A stretch of 64,000 nt of DNA from Gilliamella sp. Pas-s25 (GTDB taxonomy: Bacteria > Pseudomonadota > Gammaproteobacteria > Enterobacterales > Orbaceae). Location of the stretch: positions 1 through 64,000 of the forward strand of contig NZ_WTEV01000009.1 in the NCBI RefSeq assembly GCF_009795885.1, read 5' to 3'. The position numbers were made by a program, and so were the translations under genes. The notes below the pieces were generated by a model that was not told the origin of the DNA, searched no databases, and saw only the letters and a program-made list of their open reading frames with translations. Below, piece after piece: positions 1-10,601 of this stretch. Within the stretch, counting starts at the first letter, position 1; every line of letters begins with the position of its first letter.

Positions 1-37
1 TAATAAAATCCAAATTAAAAATCTTATTTATGGTTTA

Positions 38-72
38 AATAAAAAAATAAACCCCGAATTATATCGAGGTTT
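38..72 (-). terminator. Rho-independent terminator of pepB
   Basis: Read on the minus strand, a 9-bp stem (arms 64-72 and 49-57, one G-U pair) is followed by a T-rich tract at 38-48. It lies about 45 bp beyond the pepB stop, the right place to end the pepB transcript. Confidence 0.6.
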
Positions 73-84
73 GTCATCAATCTG

Positions 85-111
85 AAACCACTTTTTCAAG
101 TGGTTTTTTTT
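85..111 (+). terminator. Rho-independent terminator, rightward
   Basis: A 9-bp perfect stem (85-93 with 98-106), a 4-nt loop and a run of T to 111 form a strong rightward terminator. The gene it serves must lie left of the window, because no rightward gene is visible before it. It also insulates pepB from that gene. Confidence 0.65.
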
Positions 112-116
112 CAGTT

Positions 117-1397
117 TTATTTTAGTTGACTAAGTAAATTAGCAATTGACCTAACCCCAATACCTGTTGCGCCTGTTGCCCATAAAGCGGTCGCACTTTT
201 ACGGAATGTTGCAGAGCAATCAATATGTAACCAGTTTTGTTGATAGTTTTTTATAAAATGTGATAAGAAAGCCGCAGCGGTACTGGCACCAGCGGTATTA
301 GGTAAACCTGAATTTGCCATATCAGCAAATGACGATGGAAACTGAGTGCGATGAAATTCAGCCAATGGTAATCGCCAAAAAGCTTCATGTTCCAAATCGC
401 TACTCGCTAATAGTTGATTAGCAAAGTTATCATCAAATGAGAGTAATGATTGATAATCATTCCCCACTGCAATTTTAGCCGCACCGGTGAGCGTTGCGCA
501 GTCAATAATATAATGAGGTTTGTCATTATCAGCACAAATCAGGCCATCTGCTAACACTAAACGCCCTTCGGCATCAGTGTTATCAACTTCAACTGTTTTA
601 CCATTACGATAACGAATAATATCGCCAAGTTTAAAAGCATTGCCACTGACTAAATTATCGGCACAACATAAATAGAGTTTGATCCGATGATGTAGCCCTC
701 GTGCAATCGCTAGCGCTAAAGCTCCCGTTACTAATGCAGCACCGCCCATATCTGAACGCATTGATTCCATAAAGCTACTTGGTTTTAAACTATAACCGCC
801 CGAATCAAACGTAATCCCCTTGCCAACTAAACAAGCAGTAATCGGTGCGTTAGGGTCTTTAGTAGGATTATAATCTAGCTCAAGTAACGTAGCTGGTCTA
901 TCTGACCCCTTACCTACCGTATAAATGCCCATATAATTGTGCTCTTTTAAAGCTTCGCCTGAAATAATTTTATAAGTCACATCAGATGAATAAGTGCTAA
1001 TTAACTTAGCGGCTTGTGTTGCTAACTCGGTAGGACTTAATGTTTCGGCTTGCTCGTTAACGATATCTCGACACCAATCAATAATTGCCAAACGATGTTC
1101 TAATTCTTGTTTATCTTTGCTATTGAGTTTTGGCCAATTGACTTTCGTACTTTTTTTGGCATTACGATAACCTAACCAAAAATGCCAACACGCTTCAAGA
1201 TCCCAATTTTCACCACTTAGTTTCAGCAAATTTATTCCTTGGTTATCAAGTTTTCTCCCCGCACGTTGGATCGCACCAAGACGGTGATCCGATTTATAGT
1301 GAATAGTAATTGTATCGTTCGAAAAACTCAGCAGTGCATCTTTTCCCCATTGCGTTGGCGCAGCTTTATCAGACAGTAAAACAGATAACATGGACAT
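117..1397 (-). CDS. pepB: Peptidase B (M17 leucyl aminopeptidase family)
   Basis: Cytosolic, metal-dependent aminopeptidase that removes N-terminal residues from peptides. The 426-aa length and sequence follow enteric PepB (427 aa) throughout. The M17 catalytic blocks are present: [13 protein letters not shown] near residue 195 (metal-binding Lys and Asp) and [13 protein letters not shown] near 275 (metal-binding Asp and Glu plus the active-site Arg). The chosen ATG has an AAGG sequence 8 nt upstream; a second ATG two codons later is possible but is badly spaced from it. The gene stands alone with its own terminator. In enterics pepB belongs to the isc cluster, which is not seen here. Confidence 0.95.
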   Translation of the reverse strand: MSMLSVLLSDKAAPTQWGKDALLSFSNDTITIHYKSDHRLGAIQRAGRKLDNQGINLLKLSGENWDLEACWHFWLGYRNAKKSTKVNWPKLNSKDKQELEHRLAIIDWCRDIVNEQAETLSPTELATQAAKLISTYSSDVTYKIISGEALKEHNYMGIYTVGKGSDRPATLLELDYNPTKDPNAPITACLVGKGITFDSGGYSLKPSSFMESMRSDMGGAALVTGALALAIARGLHHRIKLYLCCADNLVSGNAFKLGDIIRYRNGKTVEVDNTDAEGRLVLADGLICADNDKPHYIIDCATLTGAAKIAVGNDYQSLLSFDDNFANQLLASSDLEHEAFWRLPLAEFHRTQFPSSFADMANSGLPNTAGASTAAAFLSHFIKNYQQNWLHIDCSATFRKSATALWATGATGIGVRSIANLLSQLK

Positions 1398-1500
1398 AAT
1401 AAGTACCTTAAATCATTCGTAATAATAGAAACAGTGGCTTAATTCTAATCAGAAACATGTTAATATAGCAAGTAAAGTTAAATATAATTAAGGGGTAGTC

Positions 1501-2274
1501 ATGACGTGTGTTGTACCAATAAAAAATGGAGTTAATTTTCGTGATTTAGGTGGAATCAAAACAACCGATGGACGTCAAATTCGATCGGGTCTGCTATATC
1601 GCTCAGGTGCATTCTCACTGATCACGCCAGAAGAGCAATCTTTTTTATCTGATGAGTTAAATCTACACTATATTTTAGACTATCGCGATCCTGATGAAAT
1701 TGCTCGAAATCCAGATAAATTATGGCAAAACACTCATTATATTAACGTACCTGCTAACCCTTTAAGCGATACGGTCACCGCAAGTTTAACAAGTGACTTA
1801 AGCAATCACACCCAAACACTGAAAAAAAATGCACCATTTGATTTTATGGTTAAGCTATACCAGCTTCTACCATTTAAAAACCCAGCATATCAAAAACTTT
1901 CGTCAATCTTACTGAACTCACAAGGTAAACCATTAGTGCAACATTGTGCGGTTGGTAAAGATCGTACCGGTGTTGGTGTCGCATTAACACTGTTTGCTTT
2001 AGGTGTGAGTGAAGAAGCTATCATGCAAGATTATTTACTCACTGAACAGCTATTGGCAGATTATCGTGAAAATCTATTACGCCAATACCAACATAAAGTG
2101 ACTCCTGAGGAGTTTGAAAACCGCAAATTAATTTTTGCCGCCAAAAAAGAGTATTTAACAGCCGCATTTGACGCAATTAAAACGCGTTATGATACCATTG
2201 ATGATTGGTTATCACAGGAATATCAATTAAATGAAAACAATAGAAAAAAAATTCAAGATATCTATTTAGTTTAA
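1501..2274 (+). CDS. Tyrosine-protein phosphatase, Y_phosphatase3 type
   Basis: Member of the bacterial tyrosine/phosphoinositide phosphatase family related to mycobacterial PtpB. The signature loop HCAVGKDRTG holds the nucleophile Cys149 and the phosphate-binding Arg155 (C-X5-R), with the Lys and Asp typical of this subfamily. The N-terminal NFRDLGG motif near residue 12 is the other family hallmark. At 257 aa it has the usual length, and no signal peptide or membrane segment is visible. AGGGG lies a few nt upstream of the ATG. The substrate cannot be told from sequence. It is monocistronic, divergent from pepB. Confidence 0.85.
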   Translation: MTCVVPIKNGVNFRDLGGIKTTDGRQIRSGLLYRSGAFSLITPEEQSFLSDELNLHYILDYRDPDEIARNPDKLWQNTHYINVPANPLSDTVTASLTSDLSNHTQTLKKNAPFDFMVKLYQLLPFKNPAYQKLSSILLNSQGKPLVQHCAVGKDRTGVGVALTLFALGVSEEAIMQDYLLTEQLLADYRENLLRQYQHKVTPEEFENRKLIFAAKKEYLTAAFDAIKTRYDTIDDWLSQEYQLNENNRKKIQDIYLV

Positions 2275-2332
2275 TAAATAGCAATGATTTATTTTACCCT
2301 AATAGCCTAATAGATAGTAGCAAAACGCTATA

Positions 2333-2950
2333 TTAAGATAACAAAATCAATTTAGAAATCGGTTGATTACTATTTACAGATAGATGAACATCGCCTACTT
2401 GACGATATTGATAATGAAAGTCTTGCCCAAAAGGAGCTATAATCATCTGCTGGTTTAAGTCAACTTTAACCGATTTTATTTGCCAAACCCCTTTGGCATA
2501 CAGTTTTAATGCCGACTCTTTCAATGTCCATAATTGCCAAAAAGCTCTTAATGTATCATCTTGCTTAATCATCCATTGAAACTCATCATCCGCAAAAAAG
2601 TTTTTAGCCACATTTAGATAATTTTTACGTGGTCGTGCCACTTCGATATCTAAACCAACCTTATCTGTTAACGAAATTGCCACAGCCACCCAATCTTGGC
2701 TATGGCTAATATTAAAATCGGGTAGCGGTTGCTGTAAAAAACAAGGACGTCCATTATCACCAACTTTAATAGCGGGTAACCCTGAAATATCACAATGCTG
2801 TTGAAGTAAGCTCGCCAATATTGAACGACAAACTAAAAACTGTTTTTTGCGTTGACCATGTAATTTATTGGCTTCATCAAGAAGCTGGGGTGACAACAAT
2901 GAAACATCAATGTTGGCATCATTAAGATTAGCAAGTTTAACTATAAGCAT
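2333..2950 (-). CDS. 4'-phosphopantetheinyl transferase superfamily protein
   Basis: Would move the 4'-phosphopantetheine arm of CoA onto a Ser of a carrier protein. The Sfp/AcpT/EntD motifs are in order: NISHS at 80-84, GLDIE with Asp101 and Glu103 (Mg2+ ligands), and WTLKESALKLYAKG at 141-154 with Lys144 and Glu145. Length is 205 aa. No polyketide, nonribosomal peptide or siderophore genes lie nearby, so the carrier protein is unknown; an AcpT-like role on a secondary ACP is possible. Divergent from metC. Confidence 0.85.
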   Translation of the reverse strand: MLIVKLANLNDANIDVSLLSPQLLDEANKLHGQRKKQFLVCRSILASLLQQHCDISGLPAIKVGDNGRPCFLQQPLPDFNISHSQDWVAVAISLTDKVGLDIEVARPRKNYLNVAKNFFADDEFQWMIKQDDTLRAFWQLWTLKESALKLYAKGVWQIKSVKVDLNQQMIIAPFGQDFHYQYRQVGDVHLSVNSNQPISKLILLS

Positions 2951-3070
2951 AATTGCAAAGAAAATATTAATAAAATTTATTTTTTACTATTTTAACAGCA
3001 TGCTATGCTAACTGTTATCAAAATTAATCAAAATACCAATATTCATAAATAACAGCAAAGGTGTCTTATC

Positions 3071-4288
3071 ATGTCATTACCAACAAAATTAGTTCATGCA
3101 GGACGTAAAAAGCGTTATACACAAGGTGCGGTTAATTCAGTTATTCAACGTGCATCATCACTGGTTTTTGATTCTATTGAAGCCAAAAAAGAGGCCACAA
3201 AAAATCGTGCTAGTGGTGCATTATTCTATGGACGACGTGGTACATTAACCCATTTTGCACTACAAGAAGCGCTGGTTGAAATTGAAGGAGGAGCGGGTTG
3301 TTACCTTTATCCATGTGGTGCAGCGGCTATTACTAATGCCATTTTAGCTTTTGTGAAAACCGGCGATCATATTTTAGTGTCAGAAGCCGTTTACGAACCC
3401 ACTCAAGATTTTTGCCAGCACATTTTAAAAGATTTTGGTGTTCAAACTGATTACTTCTCGCCATTAATTGGTCGCTATATCACAAATCATATTAAGCCAA
3501 ATACTAAAGTCGTGTTTCTTGAATCGCCAAGTTCAATAACCATGGAAGTTCAAGACATACCTGCCATTGTTAAAGCCATTCGCAGTGTTAATCCTGAAAT
3601 CATCATTATGATAGATAATACATGGGGCGCGGGTATTTTATTTAAAGCGTTAGAGCATGATATTGATATTTCAATACAAGCCGGTACCAAATACCTGATC
3701 GGTCATTCGGATGCCATGATAGGCACCGCGGTGGCTAACGAGCGCTGTTGGGAAACATTGCGCGAACGTTCTTACTTAATGGGACAAATGTGTGATGCGG
3801 ACACCGCCTATATGGCTGCGCGTGGTTTACGCACATTAGCAATAAGATTAAAACAACATCACGAAAGCGGTTTAAAAGTGGCAAAATGGCTAGCAAGTCA
3901 TCCAAAAGTAGCGATCGTCAATCACCCAGCATTAGAAAGCTGTAAAGGACACGAATTTTTTAAACGTGACTTTTCAGGCGCAAGTGGCTTATTTTCATTT
4001 ATACTCAAAGAACGATTAACAGACGTACAATTATCTGAATTTATTGATCATTTAACTTACTTCTCAATGGCCTATTCATGGGGTGGGTTTGAGTCATTAA
4101 TTTTAGTCAATCAACCCGAAGAACTAGCCCAAATTAGACCGGTATCTGGGATAGATTTTGCAGGAACACTTATCCGACTACATATTGGTCTTGAAGATCC
4201 TGATGATTTAATTGCCGATCTTGCAGCGGGTTTAGATAGAATCAAACTACATAAAAATAAAGCCAATGCATTACAAAGCTTGGTGTAA
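3071..4288 (+). CDS. metC: Cystathionine beta-lyase
   Basis: PLP-dependent lyase that splits cystathionine to homocysteine, pyruvate and ammonia in methionine synthesis. The sequence follows enteric MetC closely over its whole length (405 aa): [20 protein letters not shown], the PLP-phosphate region IDNTW, and [15 protein letters not shown] with the Schiff-base Lys207. The start is the ATG eight nt after an AGG-containing leader. Divergent from the phosphopantetheinyl transferase. An imperfect inverted repeat at 2993-3017 lies between the two genes; I see no clear MetJ box. Confidence 0.95.
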   Translation: MSLPTKLVHAGRKKRYTQGAVNSVIQRASSLVFDSIEAKKEATKNRASGALFYGRRGTLTHFALQEALVEIEGGAGCYLYPCGAAAITNAILAFVKTGDHILVSEAVYEPTQDFCQHILKDFGVQTDYFSPLIGRYITNHIKPNTKVVFLESPSSITMEVQDIPAIVKAIRSVNPEIIIMIDNTWGAGILFKALEHDIDISIQAGTKYLIGHSDAMIGTAVANERCWETLRERSYLMGQMCDADTAYMAARGLRTLAIRLKQHHESGLKVAKWLASHPKVAIVNHPALESCKGHEFFKRDFSGASGLFSFILKERLTDVQLSEFIDHLTYFSMAYSWGGFESLILVNQPEELAQIRPVSGIDFAGTLIRLHIGLEDPDDLIADLAAGLDRIKLHKNKANALQSLV

Positions 4289-4299
4289 TTAAATAGAAG

Positions 4300-5619
4300 A
4301 TGAATAATCCACACCAAACAATGTTTGATGAAAGCATCAAACAAACAATTATGCATAAAATCACACACCACAAAGCACTACTGGTTGCTTATAGTGGTGG
4401 TGTTGATTCAACCGTATTAATGCATGCACTAGTTGCACTCAAACAGCAATTATTACCTGATTTAAAGCTAAGAGCGATCTATATTCACCATGGTTTAAGC
4501 AACAATGCTGACAACTGGGCAATGCATTGCCAAAAACAATGCCAAGCATGGCAAGTGCCGCTGATCATTGAAAAAGTCAAACTCGACCCTAATGCAGGAA
4601 ATATCGAAGAACAAGCCAGAAATGCACGCTATCAAGCTATCTATCGTCACTTAACAGATGATGAAACTTTATGCACTGCACAACACCTTGATGATCAATG
4701 TGAAACGTTCCTTTTAGCACTAAAACGCGGAAGTGGTCCTGCGGGATTGGCCGCCATGCCACAGGAACATAAACAGCATCTTCGCCCTTTATTAACCATT
4801 TCACGCGCACAAATTGAAACTTATGCTAATCAGCATCAACTCAACTGGATAGAAGATGAAAGCAACCAAGATGATCGTTACGACCGCAACTTTTTACGCT
4901 TAAAGGTCTTACCGACGCTTAATCAACGCTGGCCACATTTTTCGCAAATGGTGGCACGCAGTGCTGAGTTATGTCAGCAGCAAGAAGCGTTAATTAATGA
5001 ATTGTTATTAGTTGATTTTCAACAAATGGTTAGCCAACAAGGACAGCTAAATCTAACCCCTTTAATGGCGTGTTCAGAATATAAACGCAATGCCATAATG
5101 CGCATGTGGCTACGATCCCAACAAATAACTATGCCTAGCCAAAAGCAATTAGCACTCATTTGGCATACCGTTGGCCTAGCAAAAGAAGATGCCAACCCTA
5201 AATTTATACTATATGACTGGCAAATTCGTCGCTATCAAAATCAACTTTATTTATTACCGTTATATCAAGATATTGAACAACAAATCCTTAATTGGAATTT
5301 GGCTTTGCCCCTAATTCTTCCTGATAGTATTGGTAAATTACAGGCTAATTATCAAACTGATTTATCTTGCCGTTTACCCCATGCAGATGAACAAGTCACT
5401 GTACGATTTCATGCTCAAGGACAATTTCAAATTATCAATCGCCATGGTTCACGATCAATAAAAAAGCTATGGCAAGAACATAATATTCCACCGTGGATGC
5501 GTACACGAATCCCGTTAATTTACTATAATGAACAACTGATTTGCGCGGTTGGCGTGTTTGTTACCGAACAAGGAAAAGGCACACAAATCGGTTTTAGCCT
5601 CGTGAATAATGGCTTATAG
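4300..5619 (+). CDS. tilS: tRNA(Ile)-lysidine synthase
   Basis: Modifies C34 of the CAU-anticodon tRNA-Ile to lysidine with ATP and lysine, so that it reads AUA. The PP-loop ATP-pyrophosphatase motif SGGVDS is at 32-37 (YSGGVDSTVL). A central TilS domain and the C-terminal substrate-binding domain follow (KKLWQEHNIPPWMRTRIPLIY near 390-410). Length is 439 aa, as in enterics (about 430). It begins 11 bp after the metC stop, so the two are probably cotranscribed. Confidence 0.95.
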   Translation: MNNPHQTMFDESIKQTIMHKITHHKALLVAYSGGVDSTVLMHALVALKQQLLPDLKLRAIYIHHGLSNNADNWAMHCQKQCQAWQVPLIIEKVKLDPNAGNIEEQARNARYQAIYRHLTDDETLCTAQHLDDQCETFLLALKRGSGPAGLAAMPQEHKQHLRPLLTISRAQIETYANQHQLNWIEDESNQDDRYDRNFLRLKVLPTLNQRWPHFSQMVARSAELCQQQEALINELLLVDFQQMVSQQGQLNLTPLMACSEYKRNAIMRMWLRSQQITMPSQKQLALIWHTVGLAKEDANPKFILYDWQIRRYQNQLYLLPLYQDIEQQILNWNLALPLILPDSIGKLQANYQTDLSCRLPHADEQVTVRFHAQGQFQIINRHGSRSIKKLWQEHNIPPWMRTRIPLIYYNEQLICAVGVFVTEQGKGTQIGFSLVNNGL

Positions 5620-5633
5620 GATCTATCACCATT

Positions 5634-5942
5634 ATGCTTCTATCTGATTATCTAAAATCTACAGATATTGAATTAATCCATAATAGGTTAAAAAAACTAG
5701 CCATGACAAGCTTAAAGCACATTCTTAATAATAACTACAGCGAATTAGAGCTTAATACTAAGCGAGATATCAAAACACTGACTTTTTGTGAAAGTCTAAG
5801 TGTGATTTTAACGGGAGGTTATACTGAACCTGTTTTTCAAATGTGCTTAAAAATTTATAAAGATGAAATGTATCTTGGTTATTATCACTATTTGACAACA
5901 TTAGACCTTACCTTTGTTGATGAATTCTTTGTAATCAGATAG
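5634..5942 (+). CDS. Small hypothetical protein, 102 aa
   Basis: I do not recognise this protein. It is a soluble-looking, charged polypeptide with no signal peptide, no membrane segment and no obvious motif. It starts 14 bp after tilS and could be the last gene of metC-tilS. The ribosome-binding site is weak. The reading frame is complete and not overlapped by another plausible gene, which is the main support. Confidence 0.5.
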   Translation: MLLSDYLKSTDIELIHNRLKKLAMTSLKHILNNNYSELELNTKRDIKTLTFCESLSVILTGGYTEPVFQMCLKIYKDEMYLGYYHYLTTLDLTFVDEFFVIR

Positions 5943-5981
5943 AATCAATTATTTTATTATAGATCAAGTAGATATTAATTT

Positions 5982-7382
5982 ATGATGAAAAAATTACATT
6001 TATTAAGCTGCTGTATTTGCCTGTTACTATCATTAAAAACGCAAGCAGTTGTTGTCAATGATGTTACAGGTATGACACCAGTACAAGTCGCTGCGATTGT
6101 GCAACCAGAATCTACCCAGCAGGTGGCCGAACTGGTCAAAAATGCCTCTGGTCCAATTAGTATCGCTGGAGGAAAATATAGCATGGGTGGACAAACAGCA
6201 ATAACCGGCGCAATCCAAATAGATACGCAAAAGCTGAACCATGTGATTGATTTTAATCCTGAGCAAAAACGTTTAACCATTGAGACCGGCGCAAGTTGGC
6301 GTCAAGTACAAGAACTTATTGATCCTTATAACTTATCGGTAAAAATCATGCAAAGCTATGCCAATTTCAGTATTGGCGGTTCACTGAGTGTGAATGTGCA
6401 TGGTCGTTATATTGGGGAAGGGCCCATTATCCTATCTGTCGAACAGTTCAAAATCGTACTTGCCGATGGTTCAGTTGTAATAGCCAGTCCAGAAGAAAAT
6501 CAGGATATATTTTACGGTGCTATTGGCGGTTATGGTGGCTTAGGCGTTATCACAGAAGTTACATTGCAACTTACTGATAATGTTAAGGTAAAACGTATTA
6601 ATGAAGTTATGCCAATGACAAAGTATCACTCGTATTTCACTCAGCATATCCGTCCTGATAAAACCGCAATATTTCACAATGCCATAATCTATCCGCCTGA
6701 TTTTAAAAAAGTCCGTGCAGTCACATTTAAACAAACACAAGAACCACTAACTATTTTGGATAGATTAAGACCTAACGATAAATCTTCAAATAATCAACAG
6801 GTAAAACTAAAAATCGTCTCTTCATCTACTTTAGGCAAAGAGTTACGAAAAGTTCATGATAATGTCGATTATGTAAAACAACCCGTGATGTGGCGTAATT
6901 ATGAAGCCAGTTATGATGTAGCCAGTTTACAGCCTATTGCTGAAAAAAACAAAAGTTATGCGCTACAAGAATATTTTATACCGGTAGAACGATTTGATGA
7001 TTTTTATCCCCAATTAATTGCTATTGTGAAAAAACATCAGGCGAATATCATCAATATTTCTATTCGACATGCAAATCCAGATAGCGGTTCGTTGCTGGCA
7101 TGGGCCAAAACGGAAGTGTTTGCTTTTGTTATTTATTATCAGCAAACGACCGATGAACACAGTAAAGAGCAGGTAGGGCTCTGGACTCGAGAGTTAATTG
7201 ATGCTGTACTAGCCAATGCTGGCAGTTATTATTTACCCTATCAATTACATGCAACCGCTGAACAGTTTCAGCGCGCATATCCACAAGCAGAGCGTTTTTT
7301 TAAACTTAAAGCACGGTTAGATCCAGAAAATAAATTTAGTAATATGCTGTTGGATCGATACCGTCCTAAAACGATTCAGTAA
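5982..7382 (+). CDS. Exported FAD-binding oxidoreductase (PCMH/aldonolactone-oxidase type)
   Basis: Flavoprotein of the vanillyl-alcohol-oxidase fold. Residues 1-23 form a signal peptide (lysine n-region, leucine-rich core, TQA cleavage site), so it should act in the periplasm. The PCMH-type FAD domain covers about 30-210, with SIAGGKYSMGG, the glycine-rich SIGGSLSVNVHGR stretch and AIGGYGGLGVIT. The C-terminal part ends in the RLDPENKFSNMLLDRY type of motif common in D-arabinono-1,4-lactone and related oxidases. Length is 466 aa. The substrate is unknown; a sugar lactone or alditol is a guess from the family. It stands alone, with no partner dehydrogenase or cytochrome gene. Confidence 0.75.
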   Translation: MMKKLHLLSCCICLLLSLKTQAVVVNDVTGMTPVQVAAIVQPESTQQVAELVKNASGPISIAGGKYSMGGQTAITGAIQIDTQKLNHVIDFNPEQKRLTIETGASWRQVQELIDPYNLSVKIMQSYANFSIGGSLSVNVHGRYIGEGPIILSVEQFKIVLADGSVVIASPEENQDIFYGAIGGYGGLGVITEVTLQLTDNVKVKRINEVMPMTKYHSYFTQHIRPDKTAIFHNAIIYPPDFKKVRAVTFKQTQEPLTILDRLRPNDKSSNNQQVKLKIVSSSTLGKELRKVHDNVDYVKQPVMWRNYEASYDVASLQPIAEKNKSYALQEYFIPVERFDDFYPQLIAIVKKHQANIINISIRHANPDSGSLLAWAKTEVFAFVIYYQQTTDEHSKEQVGLWTRELIDAVLANAGSYYLPYQLHATAEQFQRAYPQAERFFKLKARLDPENKFSNMLLDRYRPKTIQ

Positions 7383-7440
7383 CCAAAACAAAAATATAGT
7401 TATCTTGGTTATTATGCTATTCAATGACTTTTAATTCTAA

Positions 7441-7470
7441 CCAAAAATAAAGGAGGCTATAAGCCTCCTT
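7441..7470 (-). terminator. Rho-independent terminator of copA
   Basis: Perfect 8-bp stem (7450-7457 with 7463-7470), 5-nt loop, followed on the minus strand by TATTTTTGG. It lies 17 bp after the copA stop and can also slow rightward transcription from the FAD oxidoreductase gene. Confidence 0.75.
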
Positions 7471-7486
7471 GCCAAACCAAACTACA

Positions 7487-9676
7487 CTAGCTATTTTCCG
7501 ATCTTGCTTTCCAACGTTTAAGTAACAATGCATTAGTAACCACACTCACGCTACTTAATGCCATAGCAGCACCAGCTATCATTGGATTTAAAAACCCGAA
7601 TGCCGCTAGCGGAATACCAATCAAATTATAGAAAAATGCCCAAAATAGATTTTGTTTGATTTTATTATAGGTTCGGCGCGAAATATCGATTGCATCAGCA
7701 ATTAAAAACAGATTCCCACGCATAAGAGTAATACTTGCTGCATGCATAGCCACATCGGTACCCGTACCCATGGCTATACCAATATTCGCAGCCGCCAATG
7801 CTGGCGCATCATTAATCCCATCCCCCACCATTGCCACTCGATGATGGGTATCAACATGACTTTCTTTTTGTAACTGATAAATATAATTGGCTTTATCTTG
7901 CGGTAACACTTCAGCAATGACTTTATCCAAACCTAACTGCTGTCCAACGTAATTCGCCGCTTTCTGGTTATCGCCAGTTAACATAACGTTTTTTACATTT
8001 AACTGATGCAACGCTTCAATGGCGGTTTTCGCTTCTGGCTTGATTACATCAGCAAAACCAAATAGCGCTAATATCACCACATTACCTTCTAATTGCTGTT
8101 TGGCTAAAAATGAAATGGTGTAACCTTTGCTGGCTAACTCATTAATCTTATCATCCATACCAACAAAATAGGCATTTAATGATTTCATCCATCGCAGGCT
8201 ACCTAAATAATACTGCGTATTATCAACAATTGCCATCACCCCCGATCCTGCTACCGAGGTAATATTTTGAGCATAACCATACTCTTTAGCCTTACTTAAA
8301 ATGGCTTTGGCTAGTGGATGCTCACTACCGGCTTGTAATGATGCGGCGAGCGATAATATTTGATCGGGCGTCTCACTGCCTATAATATCCATTTCAACCA
8401 ATTCAGGCTTACCAATGGTGAGTGTACCGGTTTTATCAAATGCGACCGTATTAACATTGTGCAACGTTTCTAACGCTTCGGCGTCTTTAATTAAAATACC
8501 ATGGCGAGCAGCCACCCCAGTCCCCACCATAATCGCGGTTGGTGTTGCCAAGCCTAACGCACATGGGCAAGCAATCACTAACACCGCAACGGCATAAAGT
8601 AATGCTTGCTGCCAATCATGCAATATCATTCCCCAAGCCAATAGCGTAACTAATGCAATCAATAAAATCACCGGCACAAAAATCGCACTAATGCGATCAA
8701 CAATTCGTTGAATCGGCGCTTTTTTGGCCTGAGCTGATTCAACCATTGCAATGATTTTGGATAACGTAGAATCGGCCTGAATAGCTGTGGTTTTAACAAG
8801 CAGTAAGCCTTCACCATTAATCGTGCCACCAGTCACCATATCGTTAACCGATTTATTTACAGGAAAGCTCTCACCGGTTAACATCGACTCATCGCTACTT
8901 GATGCGCCTTCAATCACAATACCATCAACAGCAATGCGCTCGCCGGGCTTAACAATAACAATATCACCCACTTTAACTTGGCTAATGGGTACACTTACTT
9001 CTTGATCACCTTGCTTGACTAACGCAACATCAGGCCGTAGCGCACCAAGCGCTGCAATTGCTTGGGTGGTTTGATGTTTAGCGCTCGATTCTAGCCATTT
9101 ACCAATCAAAATTAAGGTAATAATAATAACTGACGATTCAAAATAAAGATGTTCACCATTGCCAGTCATCAGCTGATAAACCGATAATCCATACGCAGCA
9201 CTTGTGCCGATAGCAACCAATAAATCCATATTGCCAGCCCCTGCTTTAACCGCACTAAAGCCACTTCGATAAAATTTAGCCCCCAAGCCAAATTGTACAA
9301 CCGATGCAATTCCCCATTGCAACCAAGCCGGCATCATCCAATTTATCCCAAACGGCGCTAATAGCATAGGCACCACAAAAGGCATAGCCAGTATTACAGC
9401 GGTGACAATAGTCCAGTGAAGTGATGGTTTTTTCGATTTTTGTTGATCACCTGCTGACTCAGTGATTTTAACCGCATGATAACCCGCTTTATCAACCGCA
9501 GACATCAATGTTTCGAGCTTTACATGTGCATCAGCATCAACCGTTGCTTTTTCGGTTGCGAGATTAACGCTAACATCAATCACACCGTCGACTTTTTTAA
9601 GTGCTTTTTCAACGCGCCCAACACAAGATGCGCAGCTCATATCTTCAACAATAAAATGATATTGGACCGTTTTCAT
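7487..9676 (-). CDS. copA: Cu(+)-exporting P1B-type ATPase
   Basis: Inner-membrane pump that exports cuprous ion at the cost of ATP. Domain order: one heavy-metal-associated domain with CASC (Cys15, Cys18), membrane helices from about 88, actuator loop with MLTGES near 265, CPC metal site at 370-372 in helix 6, phosphorylation motif DKTGTLT with Asp414, ATP-binding domain, [11 protein letters not shown] hinge, and two final helices. Length is 729 aa. Enteric CopA has two N-terminal metal domains; this one has a single domain, as in many other bacteria. A CueR-type operator was looked for in 9677-9797 but none is clear. Confidence 0.93.
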   Translation of the reverse strand: MKTVQYHFIVEDMSCASCVGRVEKALKKVDGVIDVSVNLATEKATVDADAHVKLETLMSAVDKAGYHAVKITESAGDQQKSKKPSLHWTIVTAVILAMPFVVPMLLAPFGINWMMPAWLQWGIASVVQFGLGAKFYRSGFSAVKAGAGNMDLLVAIGTSAAYGLSVYQLMTGNGEHLYFESSVIIITLILIGKWLESSAKHQTTQAIAALGALRPDVALVKQGDQEVSVPISQVKVGDIVIVKPGERIAVDGIVIEGASSSDESMLTGESFPVNKSVNDMVTGGTINGEGLLLVKTTAIQADSTLSKIIAMVESAQAKKAPIQRIVDRISAIFVPVILLIALVTLLAWGMILHDWQQALLYAVAVLVIACPCALGLATPTAIMVGTGVAARHGILIKDAEALETLHNVNTVAFDKTGTLTIGKPELVEMDIIGSETPDQILSLAASLQAGSEHPLAKAILSKAKEYGYAQNITSVAGSGVMAIVDNTQYYLGSLRWMKSLNAYFVGMDDKINELASKGYTISFLAKQQLEGNVVILALFGFADVIKPEAKTAIEALHQLNVKNVMLTGDNQKAANYVGQQLGLDKVIAEVLPQDKANYIYQLQKESHVDTHHRVAMVGDGINDAPALAAANIGIAMGTGTDVAMHAASITLMRGNLFLIADAIDISRRTYNKIKQNLFWAFFYNLIGIPLAAFGFLNPMIAGAAMALSSVSVVTNALLLKRWKARSENS

Positions 9677-9757
9677 GATATATACCCTATATGGTTTATC
9701 GAGTTTAAAGTTAGTATATACTGAATATTAAAGGTTATGCACAAAAATAAAGCGGTG

Positions 9758-9783
9758 ATCACAGGGCTTAAATAACCCTGTGA
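9758..9783 (-). terminator. Possible terminator of suhB
   Basis: An 8-bp perfect stem (TCACAGGG paired with CCCTGTGA) lies just after the suhB stop. On the minus strand the T-rich stretch comes only after about 8 nt, so termination here is plausible but not strong. Confidence 0.4.
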
Positions 9784-9797
9784 AAAAAGAAAGGAAA

Positions 9798-10601
9798 TTA
9801 GTTACGTAATTTTTCTGGCCAATCGTTTTGGGTAGAAACCAATAAATCTTTTACAATTCTAGGATTACCAGCCACAACATTGCCCGAAACCAGATAATTA
9901 TTACCACCCGCAAAATCGGTAATAACGCCCCCAGCCTCGCGCAAAATCAGCTCACCAGCAGCGATATCCCATGGTTTTAAGCCAATTTCAAAAAAGCCAT
10001 CTAAACGACCTGCGGCAACATAAGCCAAATCTAAAGCGGCCGAGCCTGCGCGACGAAAATCGCCACACTTAACAAACAACTTTTGCAAAACGGCAAAATA
10101 GCTGTCGCTGTACTGTTTAGCTTTAAACGGGAAAGCTGTTGCAAGTACGCTGCCGTCTAAATCTTTGGCATTACTGACTCGAATACGGTAACCATTAAGT
10201 TGAGCACCTTTACCACGAGCAGCTGTAAACAGCTCATTACTCATTGGGTTATAAACCACGGCAATTTCGGTTTTACCTTTAACTCGCGCTGCGATAGACA
10301 CAGCAAAATGAGGGATATTTTTGATAAAATTGGTCGTACCATCAATTGGATCGATTATCCATTGTGTATCTGCATCATTACCTTTAACAAGGCCACTTTC
10401 TTCGGCAATAATAGTGTGATCAGGGTGAGCTTTTTTGATTGTTTCAACAATTAAAGCCTCGGCCGCACGGTCCACATTAGTGGCAAAATCATTAGCGCCT
10501 TTGGCTTCGATTTCGATTGAACTAGGATTTTCATAAGCCTTAATGGCCACATTGCCTGCTTTACGAGCAGCGCGAATAGCAATATTCAGCATCGGATGCA
10601 T
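9798..10601 (-). CDS. suhB: Inositol-1-monophosphatase / Nus-associated protein SuhB
   Basis: Mg2+-dependent phosphatase of the IMPase family. In enterics SuhB also joins the NusA/B/E/G antitermination complex on rRNA operons. The sequence matches enteric SuhB end to end (267 aa). Metal and catalytic motifs: AEESG (Glu67, Glu68), IDPIDGTTNF (Asp84, Asp87, Gly88, Thr89) and GLKPWDIAAGE near 212-222. The gene is single, with the ATG placed as in the E. coli protein. Confidence 0.95.
   Translation of the reverse strand: MHPMLNIAIRAARKAGNVAIKAYENPSSIEIEAKGANDFATNVDRAAEALIVETIKKAHPDHTIIAEESGLVKGNDADTQWIIDPIDGTTNFIKNIPHFAVSIAARVKGKTEIAVVYNPMSNELFTAARGKGAQLNGYRIRVSNAKDLDGSVLATAFPFKAKQYSDSYFAVLQKLFVKCGDFRRAGSAALDLAYVAAGRLDGFFEIGLKPWDIAAGELILREAGGVITDFAGGNNYLVSGNVVAGNPRIVKDLLVSTQNDWPEKLRN

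Noticed and set aside
9677-9797. CueR operator before copA
   Set aside because: No convincing CueR-type dyad with 19-bp spacer could be found by eye.
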